A DNA stretch of 54,088 bases from Mycobacteriaceae bacterium (GTDB lineage: Bacteria; Actinomycetota; Actinomycetes; Mycobacteriales; Mycobacteriaceae). Below the pieces are notes generated by a model, which was not told where the DNA came from, did no database searches, and worked only from the letters and a program-made list of their open reading frames with translations. The number at the start of each line of letters is the position of its first letter. Position 1 is the stretch's first letter. Of this stretch, positions 1-6,421 are shown in pieces. The DNA is taken from assembly GCA_019749805.1 (NCBI GenBank), contig JAIEPH010000037.1, positions 1 to 54,088 of the forward strand, written 5' to 3'. The translations under genes and the position numbers were made by a program.

Positions 1-77
1 TACCGCTTCGATGACTTCGTTCCCACGTGCCCATCCTTCCCAACAGAAGAACTCTCCGGACACGCCGGGGCGGATCA
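1..77 (-). mobile_element. Left-edge fragment of an IS6110-like IS3-family element
   Basis: Read on the minus strand, this is an IS tip beginning TGATCCGCCCCGGCGTGTCC, followed by a GGAAGGAT ribosome-binding region and a GTG start at 26-24. The GTG opens a frame reading VGTKSSKR(Y). IS6110 has the same plan: a TGAACCGCCCCGG tip, AAGGAT, then an OrfA beginning with a short Ser/Lys/Arg-rich stretch before YPPEL. The IS3-family assignment is from memory of IS6110 and not from a search. The window ends inside OrfA, so only about 8 codons are present. Confidence 0.8.
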
Positions 78-122
78 ATCCTTCCCAACAGAAGAACTCT
101 CCGGACACGCCGGGGCGGATCA
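33..122. repeat. Tandem duplication of the 45-bp IS tip
   Basis: Bases 33-77 and 78-122 are two identical 45-bp direct copies running from ATCCTTCCC to GGGGCGGATCA. A third copy, inverted, is at 54015-54059. Only the outer copy continues into OrfA. A tip-into-tip insertion, or unequal exchange between two elements, would leave this pattern. Confidence 0.9.
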
Positions 123-312
123 TGGGTACTAGTGGAGCAGTAAATGGGTACTAATTGGGCCTTAGTGGGTTACCAGTTGTGCATAAGATGAGCATGAGTT
201 GATACCTAATCGTCTTCGGGGAAGCGCCGCATGGGTGTTCGGCAGAATCTATTCTTAGAGAATGTGTTTCCGCTGCTAGCCAGCCATTGCCAGCTAGCGG
301 TACCGTAGGAGC
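123..312. other. Non-coding stretch next to the IS tip
   Basis: No convincing gene is visible. The first 60 bases are comparatively AT-rich and contain GGGTACTA twice (about 123-153) and a related GGGTTACC. They could be iteron-like or the footprint of repeated IS activity. A GTAGGAGC motif just before 313 can serve as the ribosome-binding site of the next gene. Confidence 0.4.
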
Positions 313-693
313 GTGCACCGCGACACATCGGCTTTGAGTTTTCAACAACAGGCAGATCAGCTCGCTCCAACGACATGCGCTGCTGCTTTGATGACCGTGC
401 CGATGTTTGCGCACTTTGTTGGTCTCGTACGCGAAGAATCCGACTCTGTCAACGGGTTGGCTGGTGGCTGCGGCCGTTGGCAATCGCCTGAGCTTGCCGC
501 CAGATACACGCAGATGCGTCGTCAGGCCGCGAGTGTTGCTGATCGCATGGATGCCAAGTCGCGTGGTTGCCGGGACTGCACAGACGATCGAGCAATCGGC
601 GCCGCGTACATGGCATCTCCACGAATTACCTGCTTCGCGAGCGCGCTAGAAATATCGGAGCCGTTCATGGTCCGGGTTGGAGGCAGGATGTGA
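313..693 (+). CDS. Hypothetical protein, first gene of a coupled trio
   Basis: A 126-aa product that I do not recognise. The GTG start at 313 is preceded by GGAG at good spacing. The stop sits in ATGTGA, overlapping the GTG start of the next gene by 4 bases, the usual sign of translational coupling. The protein has no signal peptide or membrane segment. Several Cys residues and an Arg-rich middle part are the only visible traits. It may be a relic: its composition is less typical of mycobacterial coding DNA than later genes, and the trio as a whole resembles a broken version of the 5.9-8.8 kb locus. Confidence 0.4.
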   Translation: MHRDTSALSFQQQADQLAPTTCAAALMTVPMFAHFVGLVREESDSVNGLAGGCGRWQSPELAARYTQMRRQAASVADRMDAKSRGCRDCTDDRAIGAAYMASPRITCFASALEISEPFMVRVGGRM

Positions 694-1421
694 ACGACGA
701 ACTCAGTCAAGCCAATAGCCGGGGGTTTGAGCTCGGTCGACGGCACGCTGCAATCGCGGAAGTCGTCGGACAGGCGGCCCAGTGGGCGCGTTCATTTTGC
801 GTCGTAACTTCCCACGTGTTACCGGATGGGTCAGCATTTGTGACCTATCCGCTCGCGCTGCATGCTGATCGTCTGCACGCAGTGTGGACTCGGCTTGGGG
901 GCGCGTGCATTGACCTCGCTGCTTCACTTGCTGAAGGCGAAGGAACACGAAGCGCATCAGCCATGCCACCCATTCACAGGAACATGGGTCTGCCGACGAC
1001 ATACACGGAAGGCGCCGACTATGTACACGTCCTTCAACCACGATGCGTGCAACGCACCACACTGCAGGATCTTTGGCGTACGGAAGTTGCCAACGCACTG
1101 CTCTATCTCAGTGTCGCTGGTATCAGAACTGATGAGTTGGAACGGTACGCTTCGACTTCTCAGGCACTATTCGACGACGCTGCAGCTGTGGTCCGCGATG
1201 CTTATGCGCGTTCGGCCGCGGCGACTTTCGGTCGTGTTTGGGCGCTGGCTTTGGACGCGAATGGGAGGGGGCGGGCTCTGATCGCATGGATGAAGGCGCT
1301 AGCGGATGTGGGGTTCACTGCCGACGAATGTTCGGTGGTATTGAGCGATTTCAAGGTTGTCTCGCCCGATGCCGTGTCGTATTGCCTTGCTAACAAGGGT
1401 GTTTGGCGTTGCAGAGAATGA
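690..1421 (+). CDS. Hypothetical protein, second gene of the coupled trio
   Basis: A 243-aa product read from GTG 690, which overlaps the upstream stop (ATGTGA). Its own stop overlaps the next start (AATGATAA, ATG 1418). A longer in-frame start at 567 exists but lies inside the upstream gene and has no clear ribosome site. The product is soluble and helix-rich, with a regular coding-like composition and no recognised motif. Position suggests the middle part of a locus related to 6421-8835, but I see no direct residue similarity to that protein over this portion. Function unknown. Confidence 0.5.
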   Translation: MNDELSQANSRGFELGRRHAAIAEVVGQAAQWARSFCVVTSHVLPDGSAFVTYPLALHADRLHAVWTRLGGACIDLAASLAEGEGTRSASAMPPIHRNMGLPTTYTEGADYVHVLQPRCVQRTTLQDLWRTEVANALLYLSVAGIRTDELERYASTSQALFDDAAAVVRDAYARSAAATFGRVWALALDANGRGRALIAWMKALADVGFTADECSVVLSDFKVVSPDAVSYCLANKGVWRCRE

Positions 1422-1783
1422 TAAATACGGGCCAGAATTCGCGCGATGTCCTGCGGAGGAAAGCAAGTCTTTCCCTGGATCCGCCGATTCAGCTGGTTGG
1501 AAGTTGTCCCCTCGACAGTCACGACGAGTCCATCTCGGCTGTGAGCGCTCAGCTGGAGAACTCGGCAACAACGCAGGCTCAGAGATTCGATGGTGGCATC
1601 CTTGATTCCGTCCGCCCGAGTTGGATACCTTGCGGCTGTGGCTGTGCTCCCAGCATTCTGCAATGGGCGGAATACAACAGAGAACCCCTGGAACTCGACG
1701 ACATAATCTCGATTCACGGGCCTGCGTTCGTGAGCGGCTTTCGCCGCAGACCCCCCCTGTCGTCAGCGCAAAAGACGACCTAG
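1418..1783 (+). CDS. Short relative of the C-terminal part of the DUF5632-like protein
   Basis: A 121-aa product starting at ATG 1418 inside the previous stop. Residues about 47-110 resemble the 804-aa protein at 6421-8835. Both have NSATTQAQ followed by (A/R)xDGGI, then D-x-VR, then a Cys-x-QWAEY-like stretch (LQWAEY here, CQQWAEY there), then a stretch ending (P)xFVxG. The large protein has this block near residues 675-745. The rest of that domain is absent, so this is a truncated or split paralogue. It may be non-functional. Confidence 0.55.
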   Translation: MINTGQNSRDVLRRKASLSLDPPIQLVGSCPLDSHDESISAVSAQLENSATTQAQRFDGGILDSVRPSWIPCGCGCAPSILQWAEYNREPLELDDIISIHGPAFVSGFRRRPPLSSAQKTT

Positions 1784-1850
1784 CCAATCGCCCGTGAGTA
1801 GGCCGCGCAGCTGGGGTGAACACAAGTGCTGAGTTCGACAGCGGAGTCCA

Positions 1851-2105
1851 ATGTCAGACGATTCCTCTAGTCGTCGGCGGAACTGGCGCCATCGCGAGAA
1901 TCGCGCGAGTCCGAAGTTCCTAGCGAAGCGCGTCACGGAAGATGATCACGAAGTCGTGACCGCATATGCCAAGAGCCTGAACGTCACTGTCGCAGACCTC
2001 TTGAACCCCGCGGTCATAGAACTCGTCAAGCGAGCGCGCATTCACCTGGCGATGACAACCGCAAATCAGGACGAAGACGGCAACCTTGAGCCGGATAGTC
2101 CTTGA
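1851..2105 (+). CDS. Small basic hypothetical protein
   Basis: 84 aa from ATG 1851, with GGAG five bases upstream. The N-terminus is strongly basic (RRRNWRHRENR). It is followed by a helix-turn-helix-like or ribbon-like stretch (FLAKRVTEDDHEVV, then SLNVTVADLLNPAV) and an acidic tail. The pattern fits a small plasmid DNA-binding protein, but no family is recognised. It follows the trio on the same strand after a 67-base gap. Confidence 0.55.
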   Translation: MSDDSSSRRRNWRHRENRASPKFLAKRVTEDDHEVVTAYAKSLNVTVADLLNPAVIELVKRARIHLAMTTANQDEDGNLEPDSP

Positions 2106-2209
2106 GCGGGTGTTCACCGAAAAATCCCTCTCGGCTACAGCGCGCTGCTGACCATCCAGTCCGTTGCGCTCGTTGACGGTAACCTTGAGTATCGATCCAG
2201 CATCAGGAC

Positions 2210-2287
2210 ACGCCAGAGCTGGGGATACATGGAATACTGAAACGACGATCGATTGAGGGAGCTTCCAGTATGAAGCACGACGATGAG
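2210..2287. repeat. Direct repeat copy A, downstream of the first DUF5632-like relic
   Basis: Aligns with 8925-9004 with scattered mismatches and small gaps. Shared blocks are ACGCC-GAGCTGG, GAATACTGA-ACGACGATCGA and AAGCACGACGATGAG. Here the repeat includes the ribosome site and ATG of the 55-aa gene at 2270. In the other copy that ATG reads AAG. The two copies each follow a DUF5632-type coding sequence, showing that a whole locus was duplicated or acquired twice. Confidence 0.8.
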
Positions 2288-2437
2288 ATCGCCGCTCTCA
2301 CTGCACTCATGCGCATTGGCAAGTTGCACCCTGCGGAGACGCACGGGCTCGCGCCGCGGCCAACGATTCCGATGGTTGACGGAGCTGATTCCGCCGGCGT
2401 GCTGCTGCAACGTATGCGCGCTGAGGAAAGGTACTAG
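2270..2437 (+). CDS. Small conserved-looking protein inside the repeat
   Basis: 55 aa from ATG 2270, with GAGGGAG 7-13 bases upstream. It starts MKHDDEIAALTALMRIGKLHP and ends RMRAEERY. It is soluble and charged, with no known domain. The reading frame is supported by the strong ribosome site. It is also supported by the related copy near 8985, where the start codon is lost and a stop follows after a few codons. Too short to assign a function. Confidence 0.6.
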   Translation: MKHDDEIAALTALMRIGKLHPAETHGLAPRPTIPMVDGADSAGVLLQRMRAEERY

Positions 2438-2788
2438 CCGAACATCATCGGGGACCTATCGCGCAGATGCGACGGGCGACCTTTCACTGAGCGTGTTGGC
2501 GCGGTGGCCCATATCATCGACGCGCTCATCAGCTTCTCGGTGAATCGCACCGAGTGTCGACCACCGCGAGCGAGAAAACCGAGAGGGTCGGTCTGTGGCT
2601 CGTCGCGGCAAGCCGTAGCGGGCGCGGATCTCGTCCCCGCTGATTGTGCGTTTGCTTGGAAGTCGGCTTCCGTCTCCAGTAGCGATTCGCGAAGGTCTGC
2701 GACGTCGACGGGCCAGTCTGCGAGTTCTTCGGGTGCACTGCTGTTGTCCTGGGCGGCTGGGACGGAGGCGGCTGGCACAACGCTGTAA
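2438..2788. other. Unassigned 350-bp stretch
   Basis: No clear gene. An open frame runs on the plus strand to TAA 2786. Two partial frames on the minus strand have coding-like pieces: an acidic one around 2650-2760 (EELADWPVDVADLRESLLE) and a shifted one with SGDEIRARYGLP near 2610-2645. A frame switch between them would fit a decayed minus-strand gene, but the evidence is weak. Confidence 0.3.
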
Positions 2789-2977
2789 GCCCGCAAGCGC
2801 AATACGAAGGTTCCGTTCAACACCTATTTGCCGCCGCTGACCCAGCAGAGAGTCGAATGGTTGCGCGCCCATGGCGGCTACACCGTGACCGACATCGTGG
2901 ATGCCGCCTTGACCGAATTCCTCGACAAGATGAAGGTCGCAGCCGGCGGCGACGCCAAAAAGTCGCCTGCAAGGTGA
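2789..2977 (+). pseudogene. Ribbon-helix-helix type protein lacking a normal start codon
   Basis: The frame reads ARKRNTKVPFNTYLPPLTQQ, then about 40 residues including RVEWLRAHGGYTVTDIVDAA and LTEFLDKMK, ending at TGA 2975. The basic strand plus two helices around a Gly-Tyr-Thr turn are typical of small RHH/CopG-like plasmid regulators and partition accessory proteins. The codon immediately before GCC 2789 is TAA, and no ATG, GTG or TTG occurs until TTG 2828, which would remove the DNA-binding strand. The natural start therefore seems to have been lost by mutation, unless an unusual start is used. Confidence 0.55.
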
Positions 2978-3038
2978 CGGAATGCGGTGATCCGGCCGGT
3001 ACTTCCGAGGTAACTCCGCCAACTCCGAAAGAGGAGTC

Positions 3039-3584
3039 GTGACCACCATCAAACACCTCACCGCACTCATCAACGCCAGCTCGTTGGGCACCCGCACCGC
3101 GCGCGCAGCACGCACGTCGGTGACCGCCGCCGAAGGCGACGCACTGGCCCGGCGTGCCGCCGAGGGCGGCCACGGGCACGACGACTCCCAGAAATTCAGG
3201 GGCCGGGTCGACCAGCGCACTTATAGACCGGTATCCGGCTCAACACCGGGCCGGACAACACGAAAGGACAAAACAATGGCCAAAGGACATCACCGCAGCG
3301 CGGCCACCGGTCGCTACGTCAAGGCGTCCACCGCCGCGCGCAACCCCAAGATCACCGTCACCGAACGGGGCGCCAACCGCAGCAGTGGAACCCATCACCG
3401 CAGTGCCATCACCGGCAAGTTCGGGAAGGGCTCCACGGCCGCACGTCACCCCAAACACCACGGTCACCGAAAACGGTTGAGCACCAACCGAATCGGCGGT
3501 GTCCCCTCGGCCCGGCAGTTGGAACGAGGGGACACCAGCCCGACCACTTCTGAAAGGCAATCCCATGATCCGTACCACTGTTGA
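3039..3584 (+). CDS. Open frame combining a small hypothetical protein with the HHRSA-repeat protein
   Basis: The frame opens at GTG 3039, right after GAGGAG, with MTTIKHLTALINASSLGTRT. It contains an Ala/Arg-rich EGDALARRAAEGGHGHDDS region and runs without a stop into the HHRSA protein starting at ATG 3276. It then continues past that protein's ancestral stop because of a one-base insertion near 3453. The N-terminal portion looks like a genuine small gene of about 65-75 codons. The full 181-aa fusion is probably an accident of lost stops. Confidence 0.4.
   Translation: MTTIKHLTALINASSLGTRTARAARTSVTAAEGDALARRAAEGGHGHDDSQKFRGRVDQRTYRPVSGSTPGRTTRKDKTMAKGHHRSAATGRYVKASTAARNPKITVTERGANRSSGTHHRSAITGKFGKGSTAARHPKHHGHRKRLSTNRIGGVPSARQLERGDTSPTTSERQSHDPYHC
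3276..3480 (+). pseudogene. HHRSA-repeat small protein with a one-base frameshift
   Basis: ATG 3276 has AAAGGA seven bases upstream. Two tandem units follow: HHRSAATGRYVKASTAARNP with ITVTERG, then HHRSAITGKFGKGSTAARHP. In the second unit the frame should continue (N)TTVTENG and stop at TGA 3478. An extra A in CCCAAACACC (3453-3455) shifts it, so the present frame runs on to 3584. This repeat type occurs in small actinobacterial proteins of unknown role. The two-unit internal comparison makes the frameshift call firm. Confidence 0.65.
3498..3536. terminator. Strong 12-bp hairpin between the HHRSA gene and the antitoxin gene
   Basis: GGTGTCCCCTCG (3498-3509) and CGAGGGGACACC (3525-3536) pair perfectly around a 15-base loop. 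There is no U-tract, as is common for mycobacterial terminators. Its place just after the ancestral stop at 3480 supports that stop as the original gene end. Confidence 0.55.
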
Positions 3585-3798
3585 AGCCCTCGGCGGCGCG
3601 CAAGCCGTCCCGGGTGAGCTGATCCCTGCCCGCGAACTTCATCAGCACCTGATCGATCAGGTGGCCACCGGCGCAGGCAACGTCGTCCTGGCCGACACCC
3701 GCGGCAAGCCCGCCGCCGTCGTCATGTCCCTCCAGCGCTATGAGCAGCTGCTCGACGAGCTGAACGCGCTGCGCCGCAAAAACTCCGACAACGCCTGA
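3565..3798 (+). CDS. Phd/YefM-like antitoxin
   Basis: 77 aa from ATG 3565, with AAAGG eight bases upstream. The core ELIPARELHQHLIDQV, then VVLADTRGKPAAVVMSLQRYEQLLDELNAL, has the layout of Phd/YefM antitoxins: strand, helix, a strand with G-x-P-x-AV, and a C-terminal helix for toxin binding. These proteins bind their own promoter and neutralise a partner encoded directly downstream. The stop overlaps the next ATG (CTGATGG), so the two are coupled. The downstream partner is interrupted by a stop codon, so this may be an orphan antitoxin or part of a different regulatory pair. Confidence 0.6.
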   Translation: MIRTTVEALGGAQAVPGELIPARELHQHLIDQVATGAGNVVLADTRGKPAAVVMSLQRYEQLLDELNALRRKNSDNA

Positions 3799-4094
3799 TG
3801 GCGGGGGAGGGCCATCGCGTGCTGACCGATGACGACGTGCGAACTCTCGACCGACGCGCGCGCGAGGTGGGAGGCGTCATCGGCTGGGATCTGCAGTTCG
3901 TCGTCGCACCGAACTCGGAGTACGTCGGCCTGGCGGTCGGCGGAGGTGCTGACTAGGCCGACCAGATCATCGTCCTCGGCCCTAGCCGCATCACCGATTT
4001 CGCCGTACACGAGATAGATCTCGCGCTCGATGCGCTCCAGCGCGGCGATCGGCAGATCATCCTCGACGAAGACGGTGACCCCCGCCTGATCTAG
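3798..4094 (+). pseudogene. Antitoxin-coupled gene interrupted by an in-frame TAG
   Basis: ATG 3798 overlaps the antitoxin stop. The first 52 codons end ...VGLAVGGGAD, then TAG (3954-3956). The same frame then continues ADQIIVLGPSRITDFAVHEI and about 25 more residues to TAG 4092. High third-position GC on both sides of the internal TAG shows one former gene of about 97 codons. The position is that of a toxin partner, but the sequence matches no toxin family I recognise. A minus-strand frame also covers the region. I prefer the plus frame because of the coupling and codon pattern. Confidence 0.5.
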
Positions 4095-4497
4095 ACGCAG
4101 GGGTATCTCACTGTCCGCGTTCCACGCCTTCGTCCTGGGAGGGGCGGCCAGATCGAACGCCCTGGACAGGAACTGGGCGGTTATTCCCAGCAGGGCGACA
4201 CGCCCAGGTGTTTGCTTCCATTCTGGCGCAGCTACCTGCGAGTACAGTGAATGAGGTGCCGTTAATGCGCCCAAAATCCGGTTAGCGCGCCGACACGCCA
4301 ACCAGTGAGACGTCCTCTCCCTTGCGCTGCCTCGATAGGTAAGCTTGCCGCACAGATGCAGCAGCACGACTGTGCCCACATCCAGTCGCTACCGCGAAAT
4401 CTTCTCTCCCGCCCTTGCTGGCGGTTCACCGAACAACTGCGCACACAGCCAGTTCCGTAAGTTGTCCAGTCATCCAAATGTAGTGCTGGACTGATCT
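4095..4497. other. Unassigned stretch
   Basis: No supported plus-strand gene. A minus-strand frame crosses 3738-4379 and has a coding-like middle part (GRVALLGITAQFLSRAFDLA), but no ribosome site or recognisable family. Its left half lies opposite the better-supported plus-strand gene. Confidence 0.3.
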
Positions 4498-4586
4498 TTT
4501 CATGGTTCGCCCATGAAAGGGCGCGCTTATTTGCGCGTCGAAGCCGGGCCTTCCCGGCTTCTTGTGCCCGGCCATCGGTCGGGCAC
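4498..4586 (+). promoter_or_regulatory. Cluster of four consecutive hairpins upstream of a small membrane protein gene
   Basis: Four stems follow one another. TTTCATGG/CCATGAAA lies at 4498-4505 and 4511-4518. CGCGC/GCGCG lies at 4522-4526 and 4533-4537. AAGCCGGG/CCCGGCTT lies at 4541-4548 and 4553-4560. GTGCCCG/CGGGCAC lies at 4564-4570 and 4580-4586. Loops are 4-9 bases. The cluster ends 33 bases before the next start codon. It may be a structured leader RNA, a single-strand plasmid structure or a recombination site. The sequence does not decide. Confidence 0.6.
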
Positions 4587-4618
4587 TTTCTGTTGGTACA
4601 CCTCGCAAGGAGGTCGAT

Positions 4619-4792
4619 ATGGTCGTCTCGGACGGGTGGAATCTGGTCTGGATTCTGCTTGTACTGGTGATGGTCAACCGGGCGGTGTTCTGCCGGCGCG
4701 ATGAGCCGATGGAACGCATCATCGCCTTCCTGAAGGGGCTGGCCGAGGTAGTCGGCGCTGCGGCGCTCGCGCTTCGCGAGTGGCGGCGTTAG
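4619..4792 (+). CDS. Small membrane protein
   Basis: 57 aa from ATG 4619, with a perfect AAGGAGG seven bases upstream. A short N-terminus is followed by one hydrophobic segment (LVWILLVLVMV, residues about 9-19). A basic stretch with RAVFCRRDEP comes next, then a second amphipathic helix (FLKGLAEVVGAAALALREW). A holin-like or small regulatory membrane protein is possible, but no family is recognised. It lies between the hairpin leader and a T-run terminator, so it appears to be a self-contained transcription unit. Confidence 0.6.
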   Translation: MVVSDGWNLVWILLVLVMVNRAVFCRRDEPMERIIAFLKGLAEVVGAAALALREWRR

Positions 4793-4908
4793 CCCTCTTC
4801 TGATGAGCACTCTTCCCGCCAGGAGAACCCTGCCGATGCCGCCGTAACCGCCTGCGCCCCGGACTTCCACCGTCAGCGGCCCCGCACGCGCACACCACGC
4901 TGGCTTTT

Positions 4909-4953
4909 GCCTCGCAGTCGTCGAATCTCGATTTTCGACGCGCGAGGCTTTTT
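4909..4953 (+). terminator. Rho-independent-type terminator
   Basis: GCCTCGC (4909-4915) pairs with GCGAGGC (4942-4948), and inside it GTCG pairs with CGAC. The stem is followed by TTTTT (4949-4953). It lies 117 bases after the small membrane protein gene and would stop its transcript before the convergent resolvase relic. Confidence 0.65.
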
Positions 4954-4978
4954 CATGCCCAGACACCGCCAGGCCGAC

Positions 4979-5568
4979 TCATCTGGGGGTGACGCGAGCC
5001 GCCACGTGGCGCCGCTTTGCGGGAGGGCAGTCGAGGCAGCGGTAGACGCTAGATCGGTATATGTCGAGGGCGCGGGCGATCCGGGCGCTGGGGGTGCCGG
5101 CCTGGTCGAGGGCTTGGGCAGCGGGGATGCTGTCGGCCGTGAGGCCTGGGCGGCCGGAGTGGCGGCCGGCGGCCGGGCCGCTGCGACTCAGGCGGCGGTG
5201 CGCTCGGCGGCGATGGCTCGCTCGAATTTTGCGACGGCGCCGAAGACGTGGAAGATCAGCCGGCCGCCGGGCGTGGTGGTGTCGATGGCTTCGGTGACGG
5301 AGCGGAGTTCGACGCCGCGGTCCTGGAGGTCACGGGCGACCGCGAGCAGGTGCGTCAGCGAGTGGCCGAGGCGGTCCAACCGCCACACCATGAGCACGTC
5401 ACCGCTGGGGGCGTAGTCGAGCAGAGCGGCCAGCTCGGGGCGATCGTCGCGAGTACCAGACATTCGGTCGGTCCAGATTCTTTCGGCTCCGGCCTCCGTC
5501 AGTGCCTTTGTCTGCATGTCGGAAGGCTGCTGCAGCGTCGAAACGCGGGCATATCCGAGCAGCGCCAC
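4979..5568 (-). pseudogene. Serine resolvase/invertase with a frameshift before its DNA-binding domain
   Basis: From GTG 5568 the frame gives LLGYARVST, with the catalytic Ser followed by LQQPSDMQ. Next come the resolvase motifs DRMSGTRDDRPELAALL, VWRLDRLGHS and GGRLIFHVFGAVAKFER. It ends early as AIAAERTAA* at 5188. One base out of frame the family's C-terminus continues: AGRHSGRPGLTADSI, then AQALDQAGTPSARIARALDI and YRSSVYRCL, to TGA 4979. This is the expected HTH domain. A single-base change near 5188-5195 therefore separates the catalytic core from the HTH. The remaining 126-aa protein would lack specific DNA binding. Confidence 0.8.
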
Positions 5569-5643
5569 CGGTAGTCCTCGCAGATCAGTCGGGTACAGAT
5601 TTTCAGACCCAACCGGGCCGCTTGCGCACCGGAGGGAGCCATC

Positions 5644-5699
5644 TTGTGTCTTTAAGGGTGTCTCCGCTCCCCCCGGTTGGGGACACAATTCGGGACACC
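5644..5699. promoter_or_regulatory. Symmetric four-box dyad, candidate resolvase (res) site
   Basis: GTGTC occurs at 5646-5650 and 5658-5662. Its complement GACAC occurs at 5682-5686 and 5694-5698. All four are arranged symmetrically about 5672 with 12-base phasing within each pair. TTGTGTC/GACACAA and GGTGTC/GACACC extend the match. The dyad lies 76 bases upstream of the resolvase start, where res sites normally lie. A weaker TGTGTA...TAGACACA pair at 5741-5770 may be a second subsite. Confidence 0.55.
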
Positions 5700-5893
5700 G
5701 AACCGAACGCATCCGTGCCGGTGGGGCACCTTCGCTCGTTTGTGTAGCTTTTTCGGCCATTTTAGACACATGGCGCATCGCCCCCGCTGAATTGCTCGAT
5801 GTTGCCTTTAAGCCACATGAGCTGCGGAAACTGGGGGTTGAGATGTGCTCGCTGTAGTGGCTCAGTGTCGTCGCTTCGCGATACCGTCGTTTC

Positions 5894-6421
5894 ATGACCA
5901 TGATTGGCCGGCGGCATGGCCGCCCTAGGCTCGCCGCCGCTGCGGCGGCCTTCCTGGTCGCGGCCGGTGCCGTGGTGACCAGCGGCCTGGCCCTCGCCCA
6001 TCCAGTCCAACCCACCCGGCACACAGTGAATGTGGTGCCGCCCCCGCCGCCCGCATACAGCAGCAGCGAAACTCAAGCCGCCCGCGCGGCCGCGTGCAGC
6101 GCATGGGATCGGGTGGCGCGGTCGACGGCACTGGCCAGTAGAGATAGCGCCGAGGCGCTGAATCAGAGCTGGGTCAGTACGGGAACCAGTGCGGCATTGG
6201 ACAAGGAGAAACTCACCGGTATGACTGCGGTGTCGTACTTACGTACTCAGTTGACTGACGCCACACCAGCTTCGACCGCGATGCCGCTATACGAATGGAT
6301 GGCCGCCAGGATCGACATGCTGCATGCGTTAAACATGCGGCACTGGGACGAGGCAGATCGCGAGCAAAAGCGCGGCAACGATCTGATCGAGGTCATCAGA
6401 TCCGAGTGCGGGTTGCGCTGA
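5894..6421 (+). CDS. Exported hypothetical protein paired with the DUF5632-like protein
   Basis: 175 aa. Arg-rich start (IGRRHGRPR), then a hydrophobic Ala-rich stretch to about residue 36 (LAAAAAAFLVAAGAVVTSGLALA), giving a clear Sec-type signal peptide. The mature part begins with a Pro run (VPPPPPAY) and is mostly helical, with two Cys. The stop overlaps the next ATG (GCTGATGG), so the two products are made together. Mycobacterial genomes encode similar short exported proteins next to Rv3899c/Rv0026-like genes. That link is from memory. No enzymatic motif is seen, and a secreted partner or chaperone role is inference. Confidence 0.65.
   Translation: MTMIGRRHGRPRLAAAAAAFLVAAGAVVTSGLALAHPVQPTRHTVNVVPPPPPAYSSSETQAARAAACSAWDRVARSTALASRDSAEALNQSWVSTGTSAALDKEKLTGMTAVSYLRTQLTDATPASTAMPLYEWMAARIDMLHALNMRHWDEADREQKRGNDLIEVIRSECGLR

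Noticed and set aside
3738..4379. 213-aa minus-strand frame
   Set aside because: It lies largely opposite the coupled antitoxin-partner frame, has no ribosome site and resembles no family. Only a middle stretch looks coding-like.
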